Shown here one piece after another: positions 33,399 through 41,941 of a stretch of DNA of 64,000 nucleotides (the first letter of the stretch is position 1; each line of letters begins with the position of its first letter). Source of the stretch: Archangium gephyra. Its GTDB lineage: Bacteria > Myxococcota > Myxococcia > Myxococcales > Myxococcaceae. The translations under genes were made by a program, and so were the position numbers. The DNA lies in NCBI GenBank assembly GCA_003243425.1, contig QFQP01000032.1, forward strand, positions 1 through 64,000, given 5' to 3'. The notes below the pieces were generated by a model. That model saw nothing but the letters and a program-made list of their open reading frames with translations. It was not told the origin of the DNA and ran no database searches.

Positions 33399-34235
33399 TC
33401 ACACCCGCGCGAGCTTGTCGGGGTTGTGCGTCGAGCGGATGGCGTGAATGCGCTCACCGTCGGTCTCGAGCTGAATCGCCGCGAAGGTCTTGCCGCCGAG
33501 CGTGACCACCACCGCGGGCCAGCCATTGAGCTCGACGAGGGACCACGCGAAGTCTGGCGGGCGCATGCGCGTCATGTTGGCCCACAGGCGCAGCACTTCG
33601 TCGCGACCCTGCAGCGGGCGACGCGCCGCGGTCGCCTTGCCACCACCGTCTGAATCGCTGCGCACGTTCTCGTGCAGCAGCTCGGTGAGCCTCGCAGCAT
33701 CGCCGGCATCGACGGCCTTGATGAACGCCTCGACCAGCGACCGGTGCGCCTCTCTCGACGGAGCAAACCGCGGCCGGTGCGCGGCCACGGCCTTCCGCGC
33801 GCGCTCGAGCAGCTTCCGACACGCGGCGGGTGACCTGCCCAGCACCTTCGCCGCGTCGTCATGGTCGTAATCGAACACTTCGTGGAGCAGGAACACGGCA
33901 CGCTCGGCGGGCGACAACGTCTCCAGCACCAGCAGAAACGCGAGCGAGATCCGCTCCGAGACCTCGAGCTTCGAGTCGGCAGCGTCGACCCGGGTGTGCA
34001 GCGGTTCCGGCAGCCACGGGCCGACGTACGTGGTGCGCTGCACGCTGGCGGACTTCAGGCGATCCAGGCTCAGGCGCGTCACCATCGTCGACAGAAACGC
34101 CTTCGGTGACGCCACCGACGCCTGCTCCGTCGCGGCCCAACGTTCGAACGCGTCTTGCACGAGCTCTTCGGCTTCCGCGGCTGAACCGAGCATGCGGTAG
34201 GCGATGTCGAACAGCTGCGGTCTCAACTCGTTCAT
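33399..34235 (-). CDS. ECF41-type sigma factor with SnoaL-like C-terminal domain
   Basis: 278 residues from ATG 34235. Sigma region 2 (FDIAYRMLGSAAEAEELVQD) and region 4 (LSPAERAVFLLHEVFDYDHDDAAKVLG) are clear. The linker motif WLPEPL (74-79) and the C-terminal DGGGK (196-200) are the signatures of ECF41, whose SnoaL-like extension controls activity in place of an anti-sigma factor. ECF41 genes usually sit beside an oxidoreductase, decarboxylase or epimerase gene; here the upstream gene is an oxidoreductase overlapping by four bases. Confidence 0.9.
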   Translation of the reverse strand: MNELRPQLFDIAYRMLGSAAEAEELVQDAFERWAATEQASVASPKAFLSTMVTRLSLDRLKSASVQRTTYVGPWLPEPLHTRVDAADSKLEVSERISLAFLLVLETLSPAERAVFLLHEVFDYDHDDAAKVLGRSPAACRKLLERARKAVAAHRPRFAPSREAHRSLVEAFIKAVDAGDAARLTELLHENVRSDSDGGGKATAARRPLQGRDEVLRLWANMTRMRPPDFAWSLVELNGWPAVVVTLGGKTFAAIQLETDGERIHAIRSTHNPDKLARV

Positions 34236-35356
34236 GCGGTGGCCTTCGAGGGCAGCGACGGCGGCTGCCTGGGTTTGAACGCGGCGTAGTTCGACAGGCC
34301 GTTCTTCTCGAGCCACAGGCTCCAGAGGGTGAAGCGGCAGATGAGCTCTTTGACGAACGCACCGACGCGGCCGCGGATGACCGCCCCCTGGAGCGAGCCG
34401 TCTTCGCGCGCGAGCTGCACGAAGCCTTCACGCCGGCCGAGGCTCACGCAGTAGCCGGCCGCGAAGTAGTCGAACGGTTGGAGCGGCGCGCCCTTCTGCA
34501 CGCGGAGCAGATTGTCGACCGCGCTCGCCGCCGCCGGCGCCGCGGCTTTGCACCCCATCGGCACCGGGTAGCGGCCGTCGACCTCGGCCGCATCTCCGAT
34601 GACCCACACCTCGGGCGTGGCGCGCTGGAAGGCGTCGACCTTCACGCGGCCCTGCGCGTTGAGCGGCAGCTCGAGGCCCGCGGGCAGCGGCGAGGCGCGG
34701 AAGCCGGCGGTCCACATGCAGGCGTCGAAGGGAATCGGACCGCTCGCGGTGTGAAGCACGTGGGCTTCGACCCGTTCGACGGCGGTGTGCTCGCGGCACG
34801 CCACGCCCAGCCGCTGCAGCACGGTACGGGTGTACGTCTGCGCGGCCGGCGAGAACCCGGTCATGAAGCCGCCGCGGCTCACCAACATCACCTCGCGCGC
34901 GGGCGACGCTTCCTTCAGTTCCGTGGCGAGCTCGATGGCGGTGAGCCCGCCGCCCACGATGACGACCGAGCCGGTCTTCGGCAGCGCTCCGAAACGCTCC
35001 ACGGTGAGCGCGTGCTGCGCGACCCCGGGAAACGAGGTGTCGGTCATCGACCCGGTGGCCAGCACCAACGCGTCGTACGGAAGGCGTTGGTCGCCCGCGA
35101 AGACCTCGCGCTTCACGGTGTCGACCCGGTCCACGCGGCGCTCCACGAACTTCACGCGCGTACCTTCGAGCCACCTGGCGATGACGTGCCGCCTCGGCCC
35201 GCGACCGGCGGCGTCTTCGTGGAGACGAATGCGCTCCACGAACGTGCCGGAAGGATTGAGCAAGGTGATGGAGGTCGACGGCCCTGCCTTCCGGGAGAGC
35301 CGGAGCGCCGCCGTGAGGCCTGCGTAACCCGCGCCGATGATGACGATGTGGTTCAT
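34232..35356 (-). CDS. FAD-dependent NAD(P)H oxidoreductase (NDH-2-like)
   Basis: 374 residues from ATG 35356. N-terminal FAD motif IVIIGAGYAG (4-13), second dinucleotide motif VVIVGGGLTAIELATEL (about 147-163), and EVWVIGDAAEVDG near 270, the usual two-fold disulphide-reductase layout without the redox Cys pair. It resembles type II NADH dehydrogenases. It overlaps the ECF41 gene, whose classical target is the neighbouring enzyme gene. Confidence 0.85.
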   Translation of the reverse strand: MNHIVIIGAGYAGLTAALRLSRKAGPSTSITLLNPSGTFVERIRLHEDAAGRGPRRHVIARWLEGTRVKFVERRVDRVDTVKREVFAGDQRLPYDALVLATGSMTDTSFPGVAQHALTVERFGALPKTGSVVIVGGGLTAIELATELKEASPAREVMLVSRGGFMTGFSPAAQTYTRTVLQRLGVACREHTAVERVEAHVLHTASGPIPFDACMWTAGFRASPLPAGLELPLNAQGRVKVDAFQRATPEVWVIGDAAEVDGRYPVPMGCKAAAPAAASAVDNLLRVQKGAPLQPFDYFAAGYCVSLGRREGFVQLAREDGSLQGAVIRGRVGAFVKELICRFTLWSLWLEKNGLSNYAAFKPRQPPSLPSKATA

Positions 35357-35488
35357 GCCTGAAAGACGAACCAGGCATTTTCCGTGTGACAGCGTCGGCG
35401 AGTGAAACACAGAGCCCGGCGGGCGAGCCGGCCGTCACACTCACATGTCGGACCTCCCTGCTATGGGTCTTCCCGGGCGGAGGGCGGG

Positions 35489-36390
35489 ATGGACGAGCGG
35501 ATCGTCAGGTGTCTCAAGGTGGCTTCGGCGCAACGGGGCGTGCTTCGGCGCGACCAGGCGCAACGGGAAGGCGCGAGCCGGCAGCAGATTCATCGCCAGC
35601 TGAAGTGCGGCCATTGGAAACGCGTGCACGCCGGCGTGTACCGCGTGGTGAGCGCTCCCCAATCGTGGGAGCAGAGGCTCGAAGCTGCATCGCTCTGGGC
35701 GACGCGCGGCTACGCCTTCTCGCACCGCGCGGCAGCCGAGCTCTGGGGTTTCAGCCGGTTCAAGAAACAGCGTGTGGAGCTGACGGTCTGCCGGCGGCAG
35801 CGCGCGCCCGAAGGCGTCGCCGTGCACTTCACCGAACACCTCAATCACCGTGAAGTCACCCAGCGGCACGGCTTCGCCGTCACCACCGCTGCGCGCACGC
35901 TGCTCGACCTCTCGGCCGAGACCAGCGAGCCGGTTCTGCGCGCGAGCGTCGATCAGGCCCTGCGCTGCAGGTGGACGACGCTCGAAGAGCTGGAGTCGGT
36001 CGTCGAGCGCAACCGAGGTCATCGCGGCGTCGAGCTGCTGCGCACTCTCGTGAACGAATTCGCCGGGGGCGACGGGCCCACCGAGAGTGAGCTCGAGGCG
36101 CGCGTGCTGGAGGTCGTCGACGCCGCGGGTCTGCCCCGGCCGCAGAAGCAATGCCCGGTCTTCGCGGGCGGTCGCCTGCGCCGCCTCGACTTCAAGTTCC
36201 ACGGGACCCACGTGGTCATCGAGGCCGACGGCTACGAGCACCACTCGGGCATCGCCGATTTCGAACGTGACCGCGCGCGGAGGAACGCCCTGCTCGCCCG
36301 CGGCTACCTCGTGCTCCAGTGGACCTGGCGCGCCCTCGAGACCGGCCCGAGCAGCTGCTGCAGGAGCTGCTGCGCGTGCTCACCCGGTGA
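35489..36390 (+). pseudogene. AbiEi-antitoxin-like/DUF559 protein with frameshift near its end
   Basis: ATG 35489 with GGAGG upstream. An N-terminal winged helix (RRDQAQREGASRQQIHRQL, then WKRVHAGVYRV) resembles the AbiEi antitoxin N-terminal domain. The C-terminus is DUF559/Vsr-nuclease-like (RRLDFKF, VVIEADGYEHH, ERDRARRNALLARGYLVLQ). At about 36345 the frame breaks: RALE should run on to PEQLLQELLRVLTR and the TGA at 36388-36390, which is one base back. Only the last 15 or so residues are affected, so the product may still fold. No toxin gene is adjacent. Confidence 0.7.
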
Positions 36391-37273
36391 GCTTCGCGAA
36401 CGCGTCGTGCGCCTCGCGCGCGAGGTCTTCGACGATCTCACCGATGGGCTTGATGCCGTGAATCTGCGCCACGCCCTGGCCCGCGCTCCAGATGTCCTTC
36501 CAGCGCTTGGCGCCTTCGGGCGAGCGGTCAGGCGTGAAGTTCTCGGGCACCGTGGCCTTGAGGAAGTTCGCGTGAATTCCAGAGACGGCGTCGGTGTACA
36601 CGACGTCTTCCGGGCCCGCGGCGACCACCATCTGCTTGTACCCGTCGGAAGCCGCACACTCGGTCGACGCGATGAAGCGCGTGCCGATGTAACAGAGCTC
36701 CGCGCCCAGGCTCAGCGAGGCCACCACCTGCCGGCCATCGCTGATGCAGCCCGCCGCGAGAATGGGCACCTTCAGCTCTTCGGCGAGCCACGGCACCAGC
36801 ACGTACGGAGAAATGCGGCCCGCGTGCCCACCGGCCCCGGCAGCCACCGCGATGATGGCGTCGACACCGGCAGCCACGGCCTTCTTTCCGTGCGCGAGCG
36901 AGATGACGTCGTGGAACACCAGCCGCCCGTGCTCGTGCGCCTTCTTCGCCACGTGCGTGGGGTTGCCGTAGCTGGTGACGATGACCGGCACGCCGAACTC
37001 GATGCACGCCGCGAGGTCGGCTTCGACGCGCTCGGGCGGCGTGAGCCCGATGGTGACGTTGATGCCGATGGGCTTGTCGGTGCGTTGACGGAGCCACGCG
37101 AGGTCTTCGCGGAACTTCTCGGGCGTGCGCGCGTTGAGCGACGGCATGCAGCCGAGAATTCCGGCCTCGGCGCAGGCCAGCAGCATCTCCTTGTTGGAGA
37201 TGAGGAACATCGGAGCTGCGACGAACGGGTACTTGAGGCCCAGCTTCTTCGAGAGCGCGGTTTCGAGCTTCAT
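36380..37273 (-). CDS. Nitronate monooxygenase-family flavoprotein
   Basis: 297 residues. FMN-binding TIM barrel: APMFLISNKEMLLACAEAG at the start, GINVTIG, VAAGAGGHAGR (phosphate-binding, about 143-153), ILAAGCISDGRQV and GAELCYIGTRFIAS. These match 2-nitropropane dioxygenase/YrpB-type enzymes that oxidise nitronates. Some relatives act in fatty-acid metabolism, so the substrate is open. The stop overlaps the end of the convergent DUF559-like gene. Confidence 0.85.
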   Translation of the reverse strand: MKLETALSKKLGLKYPFVAAPMFLISNKEMLLACAEAGILGCMPSLNARTPEKFREDLAWLRQRTDKPIGINVTIGLTPPERVEADLAACIEFGVPVIVTSYGNPTHVAKKAHEHGRLVFHDVISLAHGKKAVAAGVDAIIAVAAGAGGHAGRISPYVLVPWLAEELKVPILAAGCISDGRQVVASLSLGAELCYIGTRFIASTECAASDGYKQMVVAAGPEDVVYTDAVSGIHANFLKATVPENFTPDRSPEGAKRWKDIWSAGQGVAQIHGIKPIGEIVEDLAREAHDAFAKLTG

Positions 37274-37287
37274 GAACCGCGAACTAA

Positions 37288-37767
37288 TCAGATGCGCGGC
37301 GCAGGCACTTCGATGAACGCGCGCAGCTCTTCGATGAGGTGCACGTTGCCGCGCAGCTCCGCGGTCTGCCCGTTGGCCGACTGCAGCTTCTTCACCGCGT
37401 CTTCGAGGGTAGAGGCCGACTCCATCGGGATGGGGTTCACGAGCGAGAACGCCGCGAGGAACGTGCGCACCACGATGCCCGAGAAGCCCCGCGCCAGCAC
37501 CAGCACCACGTTCGCGCGCACGTGCGACTTGAAGCGCTGCGCGAGCTCGTCACCACGCTCCTTCACGCCGGGCGGCGCGTTCTTGGGGGCACCGGTGAAG
37601 ACCATGAGAACCGACACGCTCTTGTGCGCGTCGATGAGCGCCTGCTGCGCCCTGGCGAGCTGCTCGAGCGCCTCGAGCGTCGAGCTGTCGTGCCAGACCG
37701 AAACCAGCAGCGAGTCGATGGTACCGATGCGGACGACGGGCGATTCCGAGACGATGCTCACGGGCAT
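37288..37767 (-). CDS. Hypothetical conserved protein
   Basis: ATG 37767 gives 159 residues (MPVSIVSESPVVRIG); an in-frame ATG 45 bases upstream is less likely. An alpha/beta pattern with no signal or membrane segment: LLVSVWHDSSTLEALEQL, VSVLMVFTGAPKNAPPG, ANVVLVLARGFSGIVVRTFLA. It resembles STAS/SpoIIAA-like folds in strand order, but no motif is decisive. Divergent from the Gre-like gene. Confidence 0.55.
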   Translation of the reverse strand: MPVSIVSESPVVRIGTIDSLLVSVWHDSSTLEALEQLARAQQALIDAHKSVSVLMVFTGAPKNAPPGVKERGDELAQRFKSHVRANVVLVLARGFSGIVVRTFLAAFSLVNPIPMESASTLEDAVKKLQSANGQTAELRGNVHLIEELRAFIEVPAPRI

Positions 37768-37858
37768 GGCTGCGTGCAGTGTCGCCGTGAGGCACGGCGA
37801 CGCGCACGACAATCCGGGTGACAGCTGTCCATGAGACGGTCATTACAATCATCGAGTC

Positions 37859-38329
37859 ATGTCGAAAGCCTTCACCAGCGAAGAGACGCCCGACGAAGCG
37901 GTGCTCGGCAGGAACGTGCAGCGCGCGGCGCGTGGCGCTGAGCGCCCGATGACCGCCGAGGGCTATCGGGCCCTGTTCACGGAGCAGACGAAGCTGCGTG
38001 AAGAGCGCTCCGCCACCGACGACCCGCAGCAACGCGCTGCCATCGACCACAAGCTGACGCTGCTGCAGGCGACCATCGAGAGCGTGCGTGTGGTCGACAC
38101 CCCGCCACCCGACGGAACGGTGCGCTTCGGAAGTCTGGTGACCCTGGCGTGGGACGATGGGCGCACGCAGCAGCTGCGACTGGTAGGCCCGGACGAAGCG
38201 AACGGCGCCGAGAAGCTGAGCGTGGAGGCGCCGCTGGCGCGCGTGCTGCTCGAGCAGAAACAGGGCGATGAAGTCGAGCTGGTCAAGCCGCGTGGCGTGT
38301 CGAGCGCGACGATTCTCAAGGTGCAATAA
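37859..38329 (+). CDS. GreA/GreB-family elongation factor-like protein
   Basis: 156 residues. A shortened N-terminal helical hairpin (PMTAEGYRALFTEQTKLREE, about 30-75) and a C-terminal FKBP-like Gre domain (VRFGSLVTLAWDDGRTQQLRLVGPDEA, then SVEAPLARVLLEQKQGDEVEL). The acidic tip of the coiled coil is not obvious, so it may bind RNA polymerase without stimulating cleavage. First of a short same-strand run with two PilZ genes. Confidence 0.8.
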   Translation: MSKAFTSEETPDEAVLGRNVQRAARGAERPMTAEGYRALFTEQTKLREERSATDDPQQRAAIDHKLTLLQATIESVRVVDTPPPDGTVRFGSLVTLAWDDGRTQQLRLVGPDEANGAEKLSVEAPLARVLLEQKQGDEVELVKPRGVSSATILKVQ

Positions 38330-38340
38330 GCGAGGCCGTC

Positions 38341-38802
38341 ATGCCGAGGCGTACGCGCACGAAGTCACAGCCCGAAGCGTTGTTGCCTCTGCTGACGCCG
38401 AAGCTGCCGCAGACGATCGATCGCCGCACCAACTCCGGTGAGTCGATGGAGAAGTTGTTCGAGCGCATCAAGCAGGGCGGCGAAGAGCGTCGGAAGTTCC
38501 GCGAACGGCGTGCGACGCCCCGCGTGGTCGTGAGCCTGGCGCTCGAGACGCGCGACGGCGACCAGACGATGCGGCTGGTGACGAACGACCTCTCGACCTT
38601 CGGGCTCTCCATCGCCGGGGGCCGCACGCCGAAGAAGGGCAGCAAGCTCCAGCTCAAACTCTTCCTCCCCGACGAGCCGACCGACCCCCTGCTGCTCGAG
38701 GGTGAAGTGCTGGGGCCGCTCGACGCCAACGGCGGCGTGCGCGTGAAGTTCATCAACCCGGAGCTCGAGGTGATGCGGCGCATTCACAAGCTGGTGAAGT
38801 AG
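38341..38802 (+). CDS. PilZ-domain protein
   Basis: 153 residues. The PilZ c-di-GMP motif is present: RRATPR (about 57-62), then DLSTFGLSIAGG about 25 residues on. A charged, probably helical N-terminal region (1-50) precedes the domain. Likely a c-di-GMP receptor. It starts 11 bases after the Gre-like gene. Confidence 0.85.
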   Translation: MPRRTRTKSQPEALLPLLTPKLPQTIDRRTNSGESMEKLFERIKQGGEERRKFRERRATPRVVVSLALETRDGDQTMRLVTNDLSTFGLSIAGGRTPKKGSKLQLKLFLPDEPTDPLLLEGEVLGPLDANGGVRVKFINPELEVMRRIHKLVK

Positions 38803-38846
38803 CCACTCCTTCACCGCGCGCATCGTTCCGATAAGGTCGGCCGGCC

Positions 38847-39173
38847 ATGTCTCTCGAGCGTCGCCAGGCCTTGCGCGCCAACGTCGTCATCGCCGTCGAA
38901 GTGCGTGATGCGCGCGGTTTTTCCCTCCACTCCACGCGGGACCTCTCGAGCGGAGGCGTCTACTTCGACCGCGCCATCCCCCACGCCGTGGGTTCACGGG
39001 TGTCGTTGTCCTTCACGCTGCCCGGCGAAGTGAAGGCCATTCGCTGTGATGGTGAGGTCGTCAACGTGCCCGACAAGAAGGGCTACGGCATGGGCATCCG
39101 CTTTCTCGACGTGGCGCCCGCCGACGCGGCGCGCATCGAAGCTTTCGCTCGCGAAGCCCTGGAGGGGCCTTGA
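38847..39173 (+). CDS. PilZ-domain protein, single domain
   Basis: 108 residues. ERRQALRANV carries the RxxxR motif, and DLSSGGVYF the (D/N)xSxxG motif. The rest is the PilZ barrel (GSRVSLSFTLPGEVKAIRCDGEVV). Myxobacterial single-domain PilZ proteins of this type are numerous. The stop overlaps the TTG of the next gene by four bases. Confidence 0.85.
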   Translation: MSLERRQALRANVVIAVEVRDARGFSLHSTRDLSSGGVYFDRAIPHAVGSRVSLSFTLPGEVKAIRCDGEVVNVPDKKGYGMGIRFLDVAPADAARIEAFAREALEGP

Positions 39174-39592
39174 AGCACCTGACCTGGCTGATGGCGCTGA
39201 CGTTGCTCGGCTGTACCGCCCGCAGAGATCGCGGTGGCGCCGATTGGGCGCAGCGCGCGCAGTTGTACAAAGCGCCCGAGGTGCAGCGCTGCTCGAAGTT
39301 CAAGAGCGGGGGCGCGGCGGCTTCACAGTGCGCCGAAGCCAAATACCTGGGGGAGATCTACGTGCGCCGGCTCTCGCCCGGTGACGAGGTGTGCATCGAA
39401 GGCGGCTTCGGTGAAATCGCCGGCCCCGCGTGCCTGGCGCGCGCCGCGGTCGTCGACAACTCGACCAACCGCGTGCTGCTGGAGATCCGCCAGGCGCGCC
39501 CGGAGTCGAAGTGGTTCAGCCACGAACAGAGCCAGTTCTGGTTCGAGGAAGGCGCGCTCGTCGACCTCTACATCGTCGAACACGGTTACTGA
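39170..39592 (+). CDS. Hypothetical lipoprotein
   Basis: 140 residues from TTG 39170, with GGAGG five bases upstream and a TTGA overlap with the PilZ gene. Lipoprotein signal LMALTLLGCTA (Cys15). Four further cysteines and a beta-rich C-terminus (NRVLLEIRQARPESKWF). No family recognised; translational coupling suggests a role linked to the PilZ protein. Confidence 0.6.
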   Translation: MKHLTWLMALTLLGCTARRDRGGADWAQRAQLYKAPEVQRCSKFKSGGAAASQCAEAKYLGEIYVRRLSPGDEVCIEGGFGEIAGPACLARAAVVDNSTNRVLLEIRQARPESKWFSHEQSQFWFEEGALVDLYIVEHGY

Positions 39593-39643
39593 CCCATCGG
39601 GGGAGTTGGAACCAACCAGCGCCCTCGCGACATACTGACCTGC

Positions 39644-40240
39644 ATGGGCTTTCTCGATCCCGTGAAGCAGTTGTCGCCGTCGAACCTCAAGCGCCTCGGC
39701 AACGAGCGCATCTCGGACCTCATCGAACGTGAAGCGGTGCGCGCGCGCGTGCGCGTCGAAGAGCTGCAGCAGCGCTACCCCACCGCCGGCCCGCGAGAGC
39801 TGAGCCAGCGGCTCATCGACTCCAAGAAGAACCTCGCGTCGATGATGGGCGGCATCACCGGCGTGTTCGGCGCCGTCACCGTGCCGGTCGACCTCGCCGG
39901 CATGTTGTACCTGCAGCTGTCGCTGCTGACCGAGGTGGCGACGGTGTTCAAGCTCTCACTCAAGAGCGAGCGCGAACGCCAGGAGCTCATCGACCTGCTC
40001 GGCTACGGCAACGGCATCGGGCCGCTCCAGCGCAGCGCCCCCAAGGTGCTCGGCACGCTCGCGCAGTACGTGTTCATGAAGGGCGGCTTGAAGGCGATCT
40101 CGCGCACCATGCCGCTGGTCGCCGCGCCCATCTCTGCGTACATGAACAACCAGCACATTCAGCAGATCGGTGAGAGCGCGGTGCGCCACTACGACGGCTG
40201 GGAGCGCGCGCACCAGAAGTTGCAGAACAAGAGCAGCTAA
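39644..40240 (+). CDS. EcsC-family protein
   Basis: 198 residues. Amphipathic N-terminus, then KKNLASMMGGITGVFGAVTVPVDLAGMLYLQLSLL (two hydrophobic stretches, about 66-100), the core of the EcsC family, and YGNGIGPLQRSAP. Peripheral or integral membrane protein of unknown role. Its last four bases overlap the end of the convergent gene. Confidence 0.75.
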   Translation: MGFLDPVKQLSPSNLKRLGNERISDLIEREAVRARVRVEELQQRYPTAGPRELSQRLIDSKKNLASMMGGITGVFGAVTVPVDLAGMLYLQLSLLTEVATVFKLSLKSERERQELIDLLGYGNGIGPLQRSAPKVLGTLAQYVFMKGGLKAISRTMPLVAAPISAYMNNQHIQQIGESAVRHYDGWERAHQKLQNKSS

Positions 40241-41064
40241 CGCGAGCGGCGCCGCCCGAACAGCAAGGCGCCCAGGCTCATCAACGCCAGCGCGCCGGTC
40301 GACGAGCAGCCACCCGGTTCCTCTTCGGAACCGCCTCCGCCACCGGAGCCGCCCGAACCGCCGCTCCCGCCGCCCGTCGGCACGGCGCGCGCCGTCACCG
40401 TGGTGCTGCCGGTGGTGGTGGCCCCGTGAGGGTTCAAGGTGGTGGTGAACGTCAACGTGCCCGGCTGCGTGGGCGTGAAGCGCACGAACACGCCGTCTTG
40501 CGTGCCGAAGTCGCTCTGGGTCAGCGTGCGCGTCTCGTCGAGGCCGGCGCCCGAGAGCTTCACCGTCACCGTCTCTGCGCCGCGGGGTACGGCGTTGACG
40601 ATGATCGACTCGTCGTCGTTCTGACGCATGGTCTCGTCGACGAGCATCGCCGGTGGAATCACCATCACGTTGCTCTCGAGGTCGACGTAGCCGCCTTCGC
40701 CGTTCGCGTTGCCGCACCAGCAGGTCGCGCTCTTCGTCTTCACGATGACCGCCGAGCCCGGCTTGAAGCTGCGGTCGGTCGTCACGTTCACGCCGTTGTC
40801 CGCCGTGCCGAAACCCGAGCCGAAGTACACGTCGGTGTCCTCCGCCGGCGCTGAGGCGAAGTACGCGTCGGTGCCGCCCGGCGCGCCGTAGTGCAGCTCC
40901 GGCCTCGAGGGCGGGCAGCTCAACGAGCACTGCAGCGTCAGCGACACCGTGGTCTTCGGCTGCCGGTACTCGTTGAAGCCGTCGAACGTGGCCGTCAACG
41001 TGCCCGAAATCGAAGCCGCCACCGCCGGCACTGCCCACAGCACCACCAGGGAGAGAGGTCGCAT
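40237..41064 (-). CDS. Secreted beta-sandwich protein with MYXO-CTERM tail
   Basis: ATG 41064 gives 275 residues with a signal peptide (LVVLWAVPAVAAS). The middle is beta-rich (FVRFTPTQPGTLTFTTTLN), like bacterial Ig-type domains. A Gly/Ser linker (GGGSGGSGGSGGGGG) leads to GGCSSTGALALMSLGALLFGR then RRSR, the MYXO-CTERM sorting pattern (Cys, hydrophobic helix, Arg cluster). Such proteins are processed for cell-surface anchoring. Confidence 0.75.
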   Translation of the reverse strand: MRPLSLVVLWAVPAVAASISGTLTATFDGFNEYRQPKTTVSLTLQCSLSCPPSRPELHYGAPGGTDAYFASAPAEDTDVYFGSGFGTADNGVNVTTDRSFKPGSAVIVKTKSATCWCGNANGEGGYVDLESNVMVIPPAMLVDETMRQNDDESIIVNAVPRGAETVTVKLSGAGLDETRTLTQSDFGTQDGVFVRFTPTQPGTLTFTTTLNPHGATTTGSTTVTARAVPTGGGSGGSGGSGGGGGSEEEPGGCSSTGALALMSLGALLFGRRRSR

Positions 41065-41198
41065 GGCCTCGAACGTAGCGCGGGTGGGCCACCTGCTCCT
41101 TCGGGGACTTTTTCCCCCAAAGCCATTGACCCGAGGGAGACGCGCTGGAAATATGCCCCAACCCACGGGGCTTAATTCCCCCACGCGACCCACGAGCC

Positions 41199-41915
41199 AT
41201 GTCCAAAGAACTGATGGAAGCGACCGCTGAAGTGTCGACGCGTACCCCGGTGCCGGCCTCGCCTCCGCGGGCGCCCAACCGCCGTCGAGGAGATTACGTG
41301 CACGCACAAACCCGCCAGAGCCAGAGCGAGCTGACGCCGACCGCGGCCCTGGAGTTGCTCAAGGCCGGCAACGAGCGCTTCGTGAACAACCTGCGCGCCA
41401 ACCGCAACCTGCTCAGCCAGGTGAACGAGACGAGCGACGGGCAGTTTCCGTTCGCGGTAGTGCTCTCGTGCATCGACAGCCGGGTGAGCGCCGAGCTGGT
41501 GTTCGACCAGGGCCTGGGCGACATCTTCAGCGTTCGCATCGCGGGCAACTTCGTGAACGACGACATCCTCGGCAGCATGGAGTTCGGCTGCAAGGTGTCG
41601 GGCTCGAAGCTGATCATGGTGCTGGGCCACACGCGCTGCGGCGCCATCAAGGGCGCGTGTGACGACGTGCAGCTCGGCTACGTGACCGGGCTGCTGGGCA
41701 AGATTCGCCCGTCGGTGCTGGCCACGCCGTGTGAAGGCGAGCGCAACAGCAAGAACGAGCCCTTCGTCGACGCGGTCGCGCGCACCAACGTGCAGGCGAC
41801 CATGAAGCACATCACCGAGCGCAGCCCGATTCTCGAGAAGATGCTCGCCAACGGCGAAATCGAGATCGCCGGTGGCGTGTACGACGTGCAGACCGGCGCC
41901 GTCGAGTTCATCTGA
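41199..41915 (+). CDS. Beta-carbonic anhydrase
   Basis: 238 residues from ATG 41199. Zinc ligands and active-site residues are all present: Cys91 and Asp93 in SCIDSR, His144 and Cys147 in GHTRCG. The family converts CO2 to bicarbonate. The N-terminal 35 residues are polar and variable; an internal start is possible. It is followed after 26 bp by a SulP transporter, a pairing known for bicarbonate uptake. Confidence 0.95.
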   Translation: MSKELMEATAEVSTRTPVPASPPRAPNRRRGDYVHAQTRQSQSELTPTAALELLKAGNERFVNNLRANRNLLSQVNETSDGQFPFAVVLSCIDSRVSAELVFDQGLGDIFSVRIAGNFVNDDILGSMEFGCKVSGSKLIMVLGHTRCGAIKGACDDVQLGYVTGLLGKIRPSVLATPCEGERNSKNEPFVDAVARTNVQATMKHITERSPILEKMLANGEIEIAGGVYDVQTGAVEFI

Positions 41916-41941
41916 AGCACCTCCCTTTCAGGTCGCGCGCC

